A stretch of 64,000 nucleotides of DNA from Mesorhizobium sp. Z1-4. Its GTDB lineage: Bacteria > Pseudomonadota > Alphaproteobacteria > Rhizobiales > Rhizobiaceae. Every line of letters begins with the position of its first letter. Within the stretch, counting starts at the first letter, position 1. The DNA lies in assembly GCF_004000235.1 (NCBI RefSeq), contig NZ_RCIO01000001.1, positions 62,001 to 126,000 of the forward strand, written 5' to 3'. Below are positions 1 through 9,955 of this stretch, piece by piece. The notes under the pieces are model-generated. The model saw only the letters and a list, made by a program, of their open reading frames with translations, did not search any database and was not told the DNA's origin. The position numbers and the translations under genes were made by a program.

Positions 1-11
1 TTGAACTTCAT
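1..11 (-). CDS. smc: Start of smc (chromosome segregation ATPase), partial
   Basis: Only the first codons lie in the window. On the minus strand ATG AAG TTC begins at 11, seven bases after a GGAGA ribosome-binding site. Met-Lys-Phe is how SMC proteins of this group usually start, and smc normally sits just downstream of the thioredoxin-like lipoprotein and DUF721 genes in Hyphomicrobiales. The identification rests on gene order and three codons, so it is an inference; the sequence left of the window would settle it. Confidence 0.45.
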
Positions 12-56
12 CGCCGCGTCTCCGCAGTAGCCGTCGCTCCAGCGGGCAATGCGCCG

Positions 57-752
57 CTAGAGATGGCTTTCGATGATGGCCGACATCTGGTCAACCGAGA
101 GCGCCCCCGAATATTTGCCGCCATTGATGAAGAAGGTCGGCGTCGATTCGACCTTGAAATCATTCGCGCCGCGCGCGCGCACAGCCCGGACATCATCCAG
201 AAGCTTCTGGTCCGTCAAGCAAGCCTCGAAGGACTCCTGTGAAAAACCGGCCAGTTTCGATATCTGGAGCAGCGCCGAACGCGCATCCTGCACCGACGCC
301 CAGTCGCGCTGCTGGCTGAACAGCACATCGACCATGGGGAAATAATTGTCGTTGGAGCACCGGGCCAGCATGAATGCGGCTTCCGCGCGCGGATCGAACG
401 GGAACTCGCGAAAAATCAACCGCGCCTTGCCGGTGTCGATGTAACGTTCCTTGATCGCGGGCAGCGTGGCCTCATGAAAAGAGGCGCAATGCGGGCAGGT
501 CATGGAGGCATACTCCACGATCGTTACCGGGGCCTCGGCCTCGCCAAGAACCTTTTCGGGCAGCGCGCCCTCTTCCAGCAGCTTGGCCATATCGACGCTG
601 CCCTGCGACGGCGGCACCTCGCCTGCGGTCGCCGGCGGCGTCTCTTCAGGCGCCTTGGCTTCCTCCTCGCCGCAAGCTGCGAGCAGCACGCCGGAGGCCG
701 AAAGGGCGGCAAGGGAAATGAGAACGTTGCGACGAGGAAGCATTACGGTCAT
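57..752 (-). CDS. DsbA-family thiol:disulfide oxidoreductase, lipoprotein
   Basis: A 231-residue exported thioredoxin-fold protein. The start at 752 is chosen because AGGTG lies seven bases upstream and the product then begins with a signal sequence ending in a lipobox (LAAC, lipidated Cys27); an Arg-Arg pair at 7-8 gives it a Tat-like look. A Glu/Pro-rich linker follows, then the redox motif CPHC at 86-89 in the context Y-A-S-M-T-C-P-H-C, and a Thr-Pro pair (the cis-proline loop) in ESTPTFFINGG near the C-terminus. This is the DsbA/Com1-like family, which oxidises or isomerises disulfides in the periplasm. It is followed by smc and preceded by DUF721. The family is clear; the exact substrate is unknown. 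Confidence 0.9.
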   Translation of the reverse strand: MTVMLPRRNVLISLAALSASGVLLAACGEEEAKAPEETPPATAGEVPPSQGSVDMAKLLEEGALPEKVLGEAEAPVTIVEYASMTCPHCASFHEATLPAIKERYIDTGKARLIFREFPFDPRAEAAFMLARCSNDNYFPMVDVLFSQQRDWASVQDARSALLQISKLAGFSQESFEACLTDQKLLDDVRAVRARGANDFKVESTPTFFINGGKYSGALSVDQMSAIIESHL

Positions 753-892
753 GCGAATCACCTGGCTATGCGCGGATTTTGCGGTTGGTAGGGGCAGAAA
801 AGCGATAGATACCGCCGAATTAAGGCAGGTTCGTCCCCAGGCCAATTACCAACAGGCAATTTCGCCGATCACGAACGCGCGAGGCGATGCGG

Positions 893-1387
893 TCAGTTGC
901 CGCTGCCAATGACACTCCTGCCGAGCCGGGCGAGCGAGGCGCGCAGCTCCTCGTCTTCGATCTTGGCCATCAGCCCGTCGATCCTGCCTGCTTCGGCGGC
1001 CGTAACCTGGCGCGGCGGGAGTGGGCGAGGCACAGCTTCGCCAACCGGCTTCTGGACGATGCGCAGCCTGCCGATCGCCGGAAACCCAAGATAGGCGTTC
1101 ACCCTGCCGATCACTTCACCTGACTGATGCTGGAGATGCAGCGCATTGGCGCCGGAACAGCACACGACCAGCGTTGCAGGCTTGAAATCGTCCTCATCGC
1201 CGTCGCGCCGCGGCCAGATCACCCGCTCGGGCCGGGTGACGTCGCACAGCGACGGCCCGACGATCTCATCCCAGCTCTGCACCAGCCCGACCGATATGCC
1301 GGCGCGCTTGCGCAACACCGGGTCGAGGATCTTGCCGGCCGCCTCGCTGACCTGCACGGGATTGCTGAATTTGCGATTGGCTGCCAT
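893..1387 (-). CDS. DUF721 (DciA-like) family protein
   Basis: A 164-residue basic protein that starts MAANRKFSNPVQVSE. The ATG at 1387 is preferred over upstream in-frame codons because the extension is low-complexity Arg-rich and overlaps the mutY promoter. The core W-D-E-I-V-G-P-S-L and the later segment on nucleic-acid or helicase binding (V-V-C-C-S-G-A-N-A-L-H-L-Q-H) match the DUF721 family. Some members, such as DciA, load the replicative helicase, but that role is not shown for this short form. It is divergent from mutY (53-base gap) and upstream of the DsbA-like gene and smc. Confidence 0.8.
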   Translation of the reverse strand: MAANRKFSNPVQVSEAAGKILDPVLRKRAGISVGLVQSWDEIVGPSLCDVTRPERVIWPRRDGDEDDFKPATLVVCCSGANALHLQHQSGEVIGRVNAYLGFPAIGRLRIVQKPVGEAVPRPLPPRQVTAAEAGRIDGLMAKIEDEELRASLARLGRSVIGSGN

Positions 1388-1440
1388 GTCGGTATCCGCA
1401 CTCGAACCGTCTTGTAGCGCAATCCGGCCAGCACCGCACC

Positions 1441-2562
1441 ATGCCCTCGACCACCCGACCGAAACCCGACGCCACTGCCAGGCTTCTCGCCTGGTACGAC
1501 CGGCATGCGCGCGAGCTGCCCTGGCGCGTTGGGCCGGCAGATCGGGCATCCGGCTCCGTGCCCGACCCCTATCGCGTCTGGCTGTCCGAAATCATGCTGC
1601 AGCAGACGACCGTGGAAGCGGTAAAGCCGTATTTCCGGAAATTCCTGGAAAGCTGGCCGGATATCGAATCGCTTGCGGCCGCCGACAATGACGATGTGAT
1701 GAAGGCCTGGGCGGGGCTGGGTTATTACTCCCGGGCACGCAACCTCAAGAAGTGCGCCGATACGGTAGCTGCCAAACTCCGCGGGCGGTTTCCCGCAAAT
1801 TATGAAGCGCTTATCGAGCTACCTGGTATTGGCCCCTACACGGCCGCGGCCATCGCGGCGATCGCGTTCGACCAGCCGGAGCCGGTTGTGGACGGGAATG
1901 TCGAGCGCGTGATTACGCGTCTGTTTGCAATTGCAACGCCACTCCCGGCCGCGAAGCCGGAAATCAAGGCGCGGGTCGCGAAGATGCTCGCCGCCGAGCG
2001 GCCCGGCGATTTCGCGCAGGCAATGATGGACCTCGGCGCAACCATCTGCGCGCCGCGACGGCCAGCCTGCCTCACCTGCCCGCTGAACGATGACTGCGCG
2101 GCGCTTGAAAGCGGTGACCCGGCGCATTTCCCGGTCAAGCCGGCGAAGGCCGAGCGCCCTGCCAGGCGAGGCGCGGCATTTGTGGCTGTACGCGACGATG
2201 GCGCAGTGCTGCTGCAAAAACGCCCGGAGCAAGGGCTGCTCGGCGGCATGGCGGAAGTGCCCACGACGGGGTGGACCGCGCGCAAGGACGGCGAAACAGG
2301 CGTCGGCGGCGCGCCGTTCGCCGCAGACTGGCGGCATACGGGAACCGCCGCGCATGTCTTCACCCATTTCTCGCTCGAACTCACCGTATACCGCGCCGAC
2401 GGCGTTGCCCGCGAACCCGGCAATGACGGCTGGTGGTCGGCGCCCGAAAAGTTGGCTGGGGAAGCGCTGCCTACCGTCATGAAAAAGGTGATCGAAGCCG
2501 CTATACCCGGAGCGACGCAAACGAAGCACCGGCAGTTGAATGGCCGGGGTAGGATACAATGA
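1441..2562 (+). CDS. mutY: A/G-specific adenine DNA glycosylase MutY
   Basis: A base-excision repair enzyme that removes adenine mispaired with 8-oxoguanine. The 373-residue product has every expected element: catalytic Glu50 in SEIMLQQTTV, the helix-hairpin-helix LPGIGPYT at 127-134, catalytic Asp151 in VVDGNVERV, and the [4Fe-4S] cysteines C203, C210, C213 and C219 with the standard C-X6-C-X2-C-X5-C spacing. The last ~130 residues form the NUDIX-like domain that reads 8-oxoG. The stop overlaps the next gene's ATG (ATGA), so the HAD gene is probably translationally coupled. Confidence 0.97.
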   Translation: MPSTTRPKPDATARLLAWYDRHARELPWRVGPADRASGSVPDPYRVWLSEIMLQQTTVEAVKPYFRKFLESWPDIESLAAADNDDVMKAWAGLGYYSRARNLKKCADTVAAKLRGRFPANYEALIELPGIGPYTAAAIAAIAFDQPEPVVDGNVERVITRLFAIATPLPAAKPEIKARVAKMLAAERPGDFAQAMMDLGATICAPRRPACLTCPLNDDCAALESGDPAHFPVKPAKAERPARRGAAFVAVRDDGAVLLQKRPEQGLLGGMAEVPTTGWTARKDGETGVGGAPFAADWRHTGTAAHVFTHFSLELTVYRADGVAREPGNDGWWSAPEKLAGEALPTVMKKVIEAAIPGATQTKHRQLNGRGRIQ

Positions 2563-3170
2563 CCGACATCCGTCACATCGTCTTCGACATCGGCCGCGTG
2601 CTGATCCACTACGATCCCGAAATTCCATTCCGCCGTCTCATTCCGGACGCGCAAACACGGCACTGGTTCCTTGAAAATGTCTGCACAGGCGACTGGAACC
2701 TGGAGCAGGACCGCGGCCGCAGCATCGCGGAGGCCGAGGCGCTGCTGATTGGCGAGTTCCCCGCCGAGGAAGAGAACATCCGAGCCTTCTACCGGCACTG
2801 GAACGAGATGGTGAGCCACGCTTATGACGACAGCGTTGCGATCATGGCAGCGTTGGTCGAGGACGGGCGCGACGTGACGATGCTGACGAACTTTTCGGCC
2901 GAGACCTATCCGCGGGCGCAGAAAATGTTCCCGTTTCTGGCGCTGCCGCGCGGCGTGTCGGTCTCAGGCGAGCTGGGCCTCATCAAACCCGATCGCGAAA
3001 TCTACGACCATCACGTATCCGCATTCGGACTCGAACCCTCAGCGACACTGTTCATCGACGACAGCCAGAAGAACGTCGATGGCGCAATCGCGGCCGGCTG
3101 GCATGCCGTGCAGTTTACCGGCCCCGAGAAGCTGAAAGCCGATCTCGCGGCTCATGGTGTCGTCGTTTGA
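2559..3170 (+). CDS. HAD-superfamily hydrolase (YihX-like subfamily IA)
   Basis: A 203-residue HAD-fold protein. Motif I is FDIGRVLIHYDP, with the nucleophile Asp but Gly where most phosphatases carry the second Asp, as in the YihX/haloacid-dehalogenase-like branch. Motif II is MLTNFS, the conserved Lys is in GLIKPDREIY, and motif IV is LFIDDSQKNV. Likely substrates are small sugar phosphates or haloacids; this cannot be read from sequence. It overlaps mutY by four bases and ends 76 bases before the convergent manC gene. Confidence 0.85.
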   Translation: MTDIRHIVFDIGRVLIHYDPEIPFRRLIPDAQTRHWFLENVCTGDWNLEQDRGRSIAEAEALLIGEFPAEEENIRAFYRHWNEMVSHAYDDSVAIMAALVEDGRDVTMLTNFSAETYPRAQKMFPFLALPRGVSVSGELGLIKPDREIYDHHVSAFGLEPSATLFIDDSQKNVDGAIAAGWHAVQFTGPEKLKADLAAHGVVV

Positions 3171-3246
3171 ATAGGCAATAGTCACGCGTTCGGCTGCTTG
3201 CGGGCTTTGGATACGGCACCCGACAACCAATTGCGCGGAATCAGTT

Positions 3247-4662
3247 TCACGCGCGCCCATATTCATCATCAAATCGCTCGATATCGTCCTCGCCAAGATA
3301 ATCTCCGCATTGCACCTCGATAAGCACCAGTTTCTCGATTGAGGGGTTCTCCAGCCGGTGGATACCGCCGCAGGGGATGTAAGCAGACTGGTTGGCTTCC
3401 AGTGTGCTGACGTCACGGCCGACGGTCACGCGCGCCTGCCCACTGACCACAACCCAGTGTTCCGAGCGGTGCCGGTGCGCCTGCAGGCTTAGCCGGCCGC
3501 CCGGTTTCACCTCGATGCGCTTGATCTTGAAGCGCTGACTTTCCTCCAGCACGGTGTAGCTGCCCCATGGGCGGCAAGCGGTACGATGCAACAGAGCGCT
3601 GTCGGACCCCGCCACTTGCAGCTGGTTGTAGACTTCCTTGATCTCCTGCGCGGCGTCTTTCGTGCACACCAGCAGCGCGTCGGGAGTGTCGACGACCAGC
3701 AGGTCCGAAACACCAACGAGACAGACCAGCCGGTCGGCACCGTGCACGAAACTGTCTTTTGTTCCTTTCAGCACCACATCCCCAATGACGCGGTTGCCCT
3801 CGCCGTCCGGCGACGTCAGTCCCGTTATCGCATTCAGCGAACCGATGTCGGACCATTCGAATTCGCACGGTATGCAGGCACCCCGTTTCAGTTTTTCCAT
3901 CACCGCATAGTCGATTGAAACCGGGTCCACCTTGGCAAACTCGCCCTGGTCAACCTCGATCGTCGTGCGGTTGTCACAAGCGGATATGCGCGAAGCTTCG
4001 AAGGCGGCTCCGGTCCGGTTAAGCACATCCGGGCAATGCTCTTTCATCAACGCCAGCATGACGCCAACGCGGAAGCAGAACATGCCGCCGTTCCAGAAAA
4101 AGCGGCCGCTCTCCAGAAACTCCCGGGCTTTTTCCAGGCTCGGCTTTTCAACGAAACGGATGAGGTCGGTACCATCCGCCTCCACGTAGCCAAAGCCGGT
4201 TTCGGGCCTGTCGGGCCTTATGCCGAACGTTGCGACACGGCCTGCTGCCGCAATTTCTTCGGCGGCCAACACCGCCAATGAAAAGGACTTGGTATCCGCG
4301 ATGAGATGGTCGGCCGGCAGCACCAAAGCGATTGCATCCAGCCCCTCTACCTGTGCCAGATGCAGACAAGCGAGCGCAACGGCGGCTGCCGTGTCTCGGC
4401 CAACCGGCTCCAGAATAAGGCTTTGCGCGATCCCGGCGGACCGTGCGTGCTGATACTCGTTCAATGCGAGAGACATCAGCTCGTGGCCCGTCACCGTCAC
4501 AATACGGCCAACGCCCGACAGCGCAGCAGCACGCGTATATGTCTTGCGGATCAGCGTTTCGCCATCCGGCAGCGGAATGAACGGCTTCGGGCGGCCCTTG
4601 CGCGAAAGCGGCCACAAGCGCGCGCCTGCCCCGCCACACATGATTACCGGCACGACACTCAT
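3247..4662 (-). CDS. manC: Mannose-1-phosphate guanylyltransferase / mannose-6-phosphate isomerase
   Basis: A 471-residue type II PMI-GMP enzyme. It converts mannose-1-P and GTP to GDP-mannose, and its C-terminal cupin domain isomerises fructose-6-P and mannose-6-P. The start at 4662 follows GGGAG and puts the nucleotidyltransferase signature (CGGAGARLWPLSR, then PKPF) at the N-terminus; the longer upstream reading adds only a Cys-rich tail. The last ~110 residues hold the cupin, starting at RPWGSYTVLEE with a metal-binding His-rich stretch (LQAHRHRSEHW). It lies 42 bases after manB, so the two probably form an operon feeding GDP-sugar for surface polysaccharide. The same family is also called cpsB, algA or noeJ. 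Confidence 0.92.
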   Translation of the reverse strand: MSVVPVIMCGGAGARLWPLSRKGRPKPFIPLPDGETLIRKTYTRAAALSGVGRIVTVTGHELMSLALNEYQHARSAGIAQSLILEPVGRDTAAAVALACLHLAQVEGLDAIALVLPADHLIADTKSFSLAVLAAEEIAAAGRVATFGIRPDRPETGFGYVEADGTDLIRFVEKPSLEKAREFLESGRFFWNGGMFCFRVGVMLALMKEHCPDVLNRTGAAFEASRISACDNRTTIEVDQGEFAKVDPVSIDYAVMEKLKRGACIPCEFEWSDIGSLNAITGLTSPDGEGNRVIGDVVLKGTKDSFVHGADRLVCLVGVSDLLVVDTPDALLVCTKDAAQEIKEVYNQLQVAGSDSALLHRTACRPWGSYTVLEESQRFKIKRIEVKPGGRLSLQAHRHRSEHWVVVSGQARVTVGRDVSTLEANQSAYIPCGGIHRLENPSIEKLVLIEVQCGDYLGEDDIERFDDEYGRA

Positions 4663-4704
4663 CTCGAAACTGCACTCCCGGCAGAGGCAGCTCGACAATC
4701 TCAA

Positions 4705-6138
4705 TCAGGTCATGCCGAGATACTTCCGCGCCCGCGCCAGCCCCTCGTCCAGCAGAAACGACGCCCGATCATCGGAATTTGCTTCAGTATAGCAGCGCAA
4801 CTCTGCAGCGTTGCCTGAAATTCTGAAATGAACAATACATCCATCTTTTCCAATAATCTGCAAACCGTCGGTTGTATTTATCATACTTACTTCAATTACA
4901 TCTCTGAACATATCCGAAACAAACAATCCATCAGCCGCCATCTCGCGTATGAACGCCGCACTCATGTGAAAGTCGGCGTCTTTTATACAACCTGACTTTG
5001 ATGCATTGAATTTCAGAGCTGCTTCCACTTCGGAAATTTTCGCTCCCGCGCGCTTCGACATATTGAGAACCGCAAGAATCGGCAGCATTGCGTCCCGGGT
5101 CGGCAATGCGGCGATCCGGCGGCCAGCCAAAAATACGTCACTCCCCAGCAGCACGCCGCCATTCGCTTCAAAGCCGACGACCGTGGAAGCGCCGCCTGCA
5201 CTGGCGATATCCATCCCTTCAATTACATAGGGCGATCCGACCCGGGTGCGTATGACGCGCGCAAAGCGTCCGCTGCGTTCGATTCCCGTGTTGGAGGTTA
5301 CAGGCGTTACAACGCTCCCAGCGCCCATGTCCGAGGCGGTCAAGGCGCCAATCACGTCACCACGCAGCAATCTTCCCGTTTCGTTGCCGATCATCGGACG
5401 GTCACCGTCGGCATCGGCTGAGACCACTGCATCAAGCCGATGTTCGCGCACCGCCGTGCCGCAGATCGCCGCATCAGTCGCGCTCAGTGCCTCGGTATCG
5501 ATGGGCACAAACACGTCGCTACGGCCGAAGGGCACGACGTCCGCACCCAGCGCCGAAAGCACGTCGACAAGCAGATCGCGCGTCACGGACGAATGCTGGT
5601 AGATACCGATTCGCATCCCCTTCAGCGCGTCCGGCGCAAGCGTGCCGATCGCGCGCGCACGGTATTCGTCAACGGCCACGCCATGATCGCTCTCGGCATT
5701 TGCGGGCGCCACATTTTCAAGGAGCTCCGCTGCCCTTTCGGCATCTGCGATCGCGGCCTCGTCATGCTTGTCGATTTCGCCGTCGGGCCGATAGAATTTC
5801 AGCCCGTTTCGGTCTGCGGGAATGTGGCTCCCCGTCACCATGATCGCCGGGACGCCCAGTTTCATCGCGCGCGCGGCAAGCGCCGGTGTCGGCAATTCTC
5901 CGCAATCGACCGGCTCAACGCCCGCCTCGAGCAAGCCCGCAAAACAGAAGCGTGCGATACCCGGGCTGCTGGTACGCAGGTCGCGCCCGACAAGAAACCG
6001 CCTGCCTCTTTCCGCCCTGCCCTGCGCAATCATGACATGAGCGAACGCTTGTGCGTATGCGGCGGCCGGGCGTCCATTCAGCAATCGGGACAAACCTCGC
6101 AGCCCGCTCGTTCCGAATCTGAGCTCATCGTCCTTCAC
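4705..6138 (-). CDS. manB: Phosphomannomutase / phosphohexomutase family
   Basis: A 477-residue alpha-D-phosphohexomutase that would interconvert mannose-6-P and mannose-1-P just ahead of ManC. Visible motifs are the phosphoserine loop TGSHIP (Ser104), the Mg2+ loop DADGDRP, the sugar-binding loop GFEANGG and the phosphate-binding loop RISGNAAELR. The N-terminus RFGTSGLRG is typical. The C-terminal coding region, roughly 4790-4930, is strikingly AT-rich compared with the rest of the gene and its neighbours, which suggests recombination or foreign origin. Phosphoglucomutase activity is possible as well; the neighbour manC favours mannose. Confidence 0.88.
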   Translation of the reverse strand: MKDDELRFGTSGLRGLSRLLNGRPAAAYAQAFAHVMIAQGRAERGRRFLVGRDLRTSSPGIARFCFAGLLEAGVEPVDCGELPTPALAARAMKLGVPAIMVTGSHIPADRNGLKFYRPDGEIDKHDEAAIADAERAAELLENVAPANAESDHGVAVDEYRARAIGTLAPDALKGMRIGIYQHSSVTRDLLVDVLSALGADVVPFGRSDVFVPIDTEALSATDAAICGTAVREHRLDAVVSADADGDRPMIGNETGRLLRGDVIGALTASDMGAGSVVTPVTSNTGIERSGRFARVIRTRVGSPYVIEGMDIASAGGASTVVGFEANGGVLLGSDVFLAGRRIAALPTRDAMLPILAVLNMSKRAGAKISEVEAALKFNASKSGCIKDADFHMSAAFIREMAADGLFVSDMFRDVIEVSMINTTDGLQIIGKDGCIVHFRISGNAAELRCYTEANSDDRASFLLDEGLARARKYLGMT

Positions 6139-6226
6139 ATGTGCAACCGATCGTTTTTGGTCAGCCCATGGTAACGGTTAGCCACTAGAATGTTCGCCGA
6201 TCAAGTGAACAGAGCGGACCAGCAAA

Positions 6227-7213
6227 TTGACAACTCTCATCACCGGCGGCGCGGGTTACATCGGAAGCCACATGGTCTGGCGCATGCTCGATGCTGGCGA
6301 GGACGTGGTCGTGGTCGACCGGCTGAGCACCGGTTTCGATTGGGCCGTGCCTGCGGAAGCCGAACTCGTGGTCGGCGACATTGCGGATCAGGAGCTCATC
6401 GAAGCCACGATCAAACGGCGCAATGTCGATGCGATCATCCATTTCGCGGGCTCCATCATCGTACCGGAGTCGGTGTCCGATCCGCTCGGTTATTACCTCA
6501 ACAACACCGTCAAGTCGCGGGCGCTGATTGAAAGCGCGGTACGCACCGGTGTCGAGCATTTCATCTTTTCCTCGACCGCGGCCGTCTATGGCAGCCCCGA
6601 GCAGGTGCCGGTGACCGAGGATGAAACGACGAAGCCGGAATCGCCCTACGGCACCTCCAAGCTCATGACCGAACTGATGCTGCGCGATGCCGCGGCCGCA
6701 CATCCGCTGCGCTACACCGCGCTGCGCTATTTCAACGTTGCCGGCGCCGACCCGAAAGGCCGCACCGGCCAGTCGACAAAGGGCGCAACGCATCTCATCA
6801 AGGTGGCATCCGAAACCGTCACCGGCAAACGCAACTACATGGAAGTGTTCGGGACCGACTATCCGACACCGGACGGCACCTGCATTCGCGATTACATTCA
6901 CGTGAGCGACCTGGCGGACGCGCATTACCTTGCGCTCAAGCGCCTGCGCGTCGGCGGCGACAGCATTGTCGCGAATTGCGGCTATGGCCGCGGCTATTCG
7001 GTGCTGGAAGTTATCGACGCGGTGAAGAAGGTCGTCGGCCACGATTTCGACGTCCGCGTCAGCGGCCGCCGCGCAGGCGACGCCGTTTCGATCGTTGCCA
7101 ATTCGGACCGCGCGCAGCGCGAGTTCGGCTGGACGCCGGCGCTCGACGATCTCGAGACCATCGTCAGCCACGCTCTCGCCTGGGAAGAGGCCCTGGCGAA
7201 GCGCAACAGCTAA
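6227..7213 (+). CDS. galE: UDP-glucose 4-epimerase
   Basis: A 328-residue NAD-dependent extended SDR that interconverts UDP-glucose and UDP-galactose for exopolysaccharide and LPS. It begins with a TTG codon at 6227, which places the Rossmann motif GGAGYIG right at the N-terminus (residues 7-13); no better ATG exists. The catalytic Tyr141 and Lys145 are in PYGTSK and the serine in IFSSTAAVYG. The segment YMEVFGTDYPTPDGTCIRDY is a GalE signature. It is divergent from manB-manC (88-base gap), which suggests a shared polysaccharide function, and is followed by a clear terminator. Confidence 0.94.
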   Translation: MTTLITGGAGYIGSHMVWRMLDAGEDVVVVDRLSTGFDWAVPAEAELVVGDIADQELIEATIKRRNVDAIIHFAGSIIVPESVSDPLGYYLNNTVKSRALIESAVRTGVEHFIFSSTAAVYGSPEQVPVTEDETTKPESPYGTSKLMTELMLRDAAAAHPLRYTALRYFNVAGADPKGRTGQSTKGATHLIKVASETVTGKRNYMEVFGTDYPTPDGTCIRDYIHVSDLADAHYLALKRLRVGGDSIVANCGYGRGYSVLEVIDAVKKVVGHDFDVRVSGRRAGDAVSIVANSDRAQREFGWTPALDDLETIVSHALAWEEALAKRNS

Positions 7214-7299
7214 GTGACTGCTCTGGCCTGCGCGACAATTTCTGTGAAAGAGCCGTCCCGCACTTAATGACCTGATTCAAGCAGCTCAGAAACTGATTC

Positions 7300-7341
7300 A
7301 AGGCGCTGCCGGAAAGATTCCGCGGCGCCTTCTTAGTTTTT
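7300..7341 (+). terminator. Rho-independent terminator of galE
   Basis: An imperfect stem beginning AAGGCGC and ending GCGCCTT, with inner arms GGAA and TTCC and a three-base loop, is followed by TTCTTAG and a run of five T at 7337-7341. It lies about 90 bases after the galE stop and just before the stop of the convergent ccrM, so it should insulate the two. Confidence 0.75.
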
Positions 7342-7356
7342 GAAATCGTTAGACGA

Positions 7357-8514
<1,158 letters not shown>

Positions 8515-8665
8515 TTACTGAGACTGTTTACTGGCCGTTATGGTTACCGCTTTGCGTAAAGAATTGGTGAAGCCGGGTCCGTTTGCGCCTCGGGCTGCAA
8601 TCGTGTAACCCGCCTGCGTGCGCTCCCTCCCGAGCTCCAACAAACAAATCCCGAGAGAATCCGCG

Positions 8666-9361
8666 TTGATCGAACTGGTTATATTCGACTGTGACGGCGT
8701 GCTGGTCGATTCCGAGATCATTGCCGCGCGCGTCGAAACCGCGCTGCTGGCCAAGGTGGGCATAGAGATCGACCCCATCGAATTTGCCGGGCGTTATGCC
8801 GGCCTCACCTTCCGCGACATTCTGATGCGCCTTGAGGCCGAAACGGGGCAAGTGCTGCAGGCTTCTCTGCTCGACAAACAAAGGGCGGAGCTCGACCGGC
8901 GGCTGGCGCGGGAGCTGCGTGCCATTTCAGGCGTTGCGGACGCCGTATCGGCGGTCAAGCAGCCGCGATGCATTTGCTCCAATTCGCGTTCCGAGCGGCT
9001 GGAAATGATGCTCGGCAAAACCGGGCTGATGCCACTCTTCGAGGGTCGCGTGTTCTCGGCAATGGATCTGCCGGATCAGCGGCCGAAACCGGCACCGGAC
9101 GTTTATCTTCACGCGGCGTCCGTGATGAACACAGATCCGGCAAATTGCATGGTGCTCGAGGATTCCGTGCACGGCGTGGCAGCGGCCAAGGCGGCCGGCA
9201 TGCGGGTGATCGGCTTTACCGGCGGCGCGCACAGCTATCCCGGTCATTCGGACGTGTTGACGGAAGCTGGCGCGGAAACCGCAATTAACCGCTGGGCAGA
9301 TCTTGGGCCCGTGCTCGAGGCGCTGTCGATGTGGACGGAAGACGAGGCCGGCCCGGCCTAG
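8666..9361 (+). CDS. HAD-IA family phosphatase
   Basis: A 231-residue HAD hydrolase of the phosphoglycolate phosphatase / beta-phosphoglucomutase type. Motif I is FDCDGVLVDSE at the very N-terminus, the Ser motif is CSNS, the Lys is in RPKPAPDVYLHA and the acidic motif is VLEDSVHGVAAA. A TTG start at 8666, eight bases after GAGAGA, fits the family length; a GTG at 8618 would add 16 residues that do not look like the family. It is divergent from ccrM across a 175-base gap and its stop overlaps the TetR gene's stop by four bases. The substrate is not predictable. Confidence 0.85.
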   Translation: MIELVIFDCDGVLVDSEIIAARVETALLAKVGIEIDPIEFAGRYAGLTFRDILMRLEAETGQVLQASLLDKQRAELDRRLARELRAISGVADAVSAVKQPRCICSNSRSERLEMMLGKTGLMPLFEGRVFSAMDLPDQRPKPAPDVYLHAASVMNTDPANCMVLEDSVHGVAAAKAAGMRVIGFTGGAHSYPGHSDVLTEAGAETAINRWADLGPVLEALSMWTEDEAGPA

Positions 9362-9936
9362 GTTGTCACGAGCCGGATAATCGTGTCGGGCACAACTTGC
9401 ACGGCTTCCTCCTCCGTCAGGCGTCCGGTCCTCAGCGCCGCGGCACCCTCATGCAATATCGCGTAGATGCAGGTCATCTGCCATTCGACGGGCTGATCGT
9501 CCCTAAAACGTCCCTCCCTTCGGCCGCGGTCGACAAGATACTGGAGTTGCGTCATCGGCTGGTCGTTGTACGTGCGAATGCGGTCCGGCTTGAGTTCCTG
9601 TTCGGCAGCCGCCAGCAACTGCTTGTGTTGGTCGACAAGCTTCCATGACAGTGAAATCAGCCTGCTGAGCGCGCCCGCCGGGTCACCGTTGAGGTCGACA
9701 GCGGCAAGCTGCTCTTCCGTACGCTGCATGACGTCCTGGAACACCGCTTCAATGAGTTCCTTTCGCGACGAAAAGTGGCCGTAAAGCGTGGCGCGGCTGA
9801 CGCCGGCCGCTTGTGCCACGTCGACCATGCTCGCCTCCGAATCCCCGGCGATGCAGGCAAGCGCGGCATCGATGATCAAGTTCCGATTGCGCCGTGCATC
9901 CGCGCGCTTCTGAACCGTTTTTAGCGGATCTTTCAT
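9358..9936 (-). CDS. TetR-family repressor, likely controls the adjacent MFS pump
   Basis: A 192-residue one-domain regulator. The N-terminal helix-turn-helix (MVDVAQAAGVSRATLYGHFSS, near residues 37-57) is standard TetR; the rest is the variable ligand-binding bundle, Q- and R-rich near VEWQMTCIYAILHE. It is transcribed away from the MFS gene at 10015, and the 78 bases between contain two matching palindromes that are the obvious operators. By analogy it would release DNA when it binds the drug exported by the pump; the ligand is unknown. Confidence 0.9.
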   Translation of the reverse strand: MKDPLKTVQKRADARRNRNLIIDAALACIAGDSEASMVDVAQAAGVSRATLYGHFSSRKELIEAVFQDVMQRTEEQLAAVDLNGDPAGALSRLISLSWKLVDQHKQLLAAAEQELKPDRIRTYNDQPMTQLQYLVDRGRREGRFRDDQPVEWQMTCIYAILHEGAAALRTGRLTEEEAVQVVPDTIIRLVTT

Positions 9937-9955
9937 GTGACGCCTTTACTAAATT

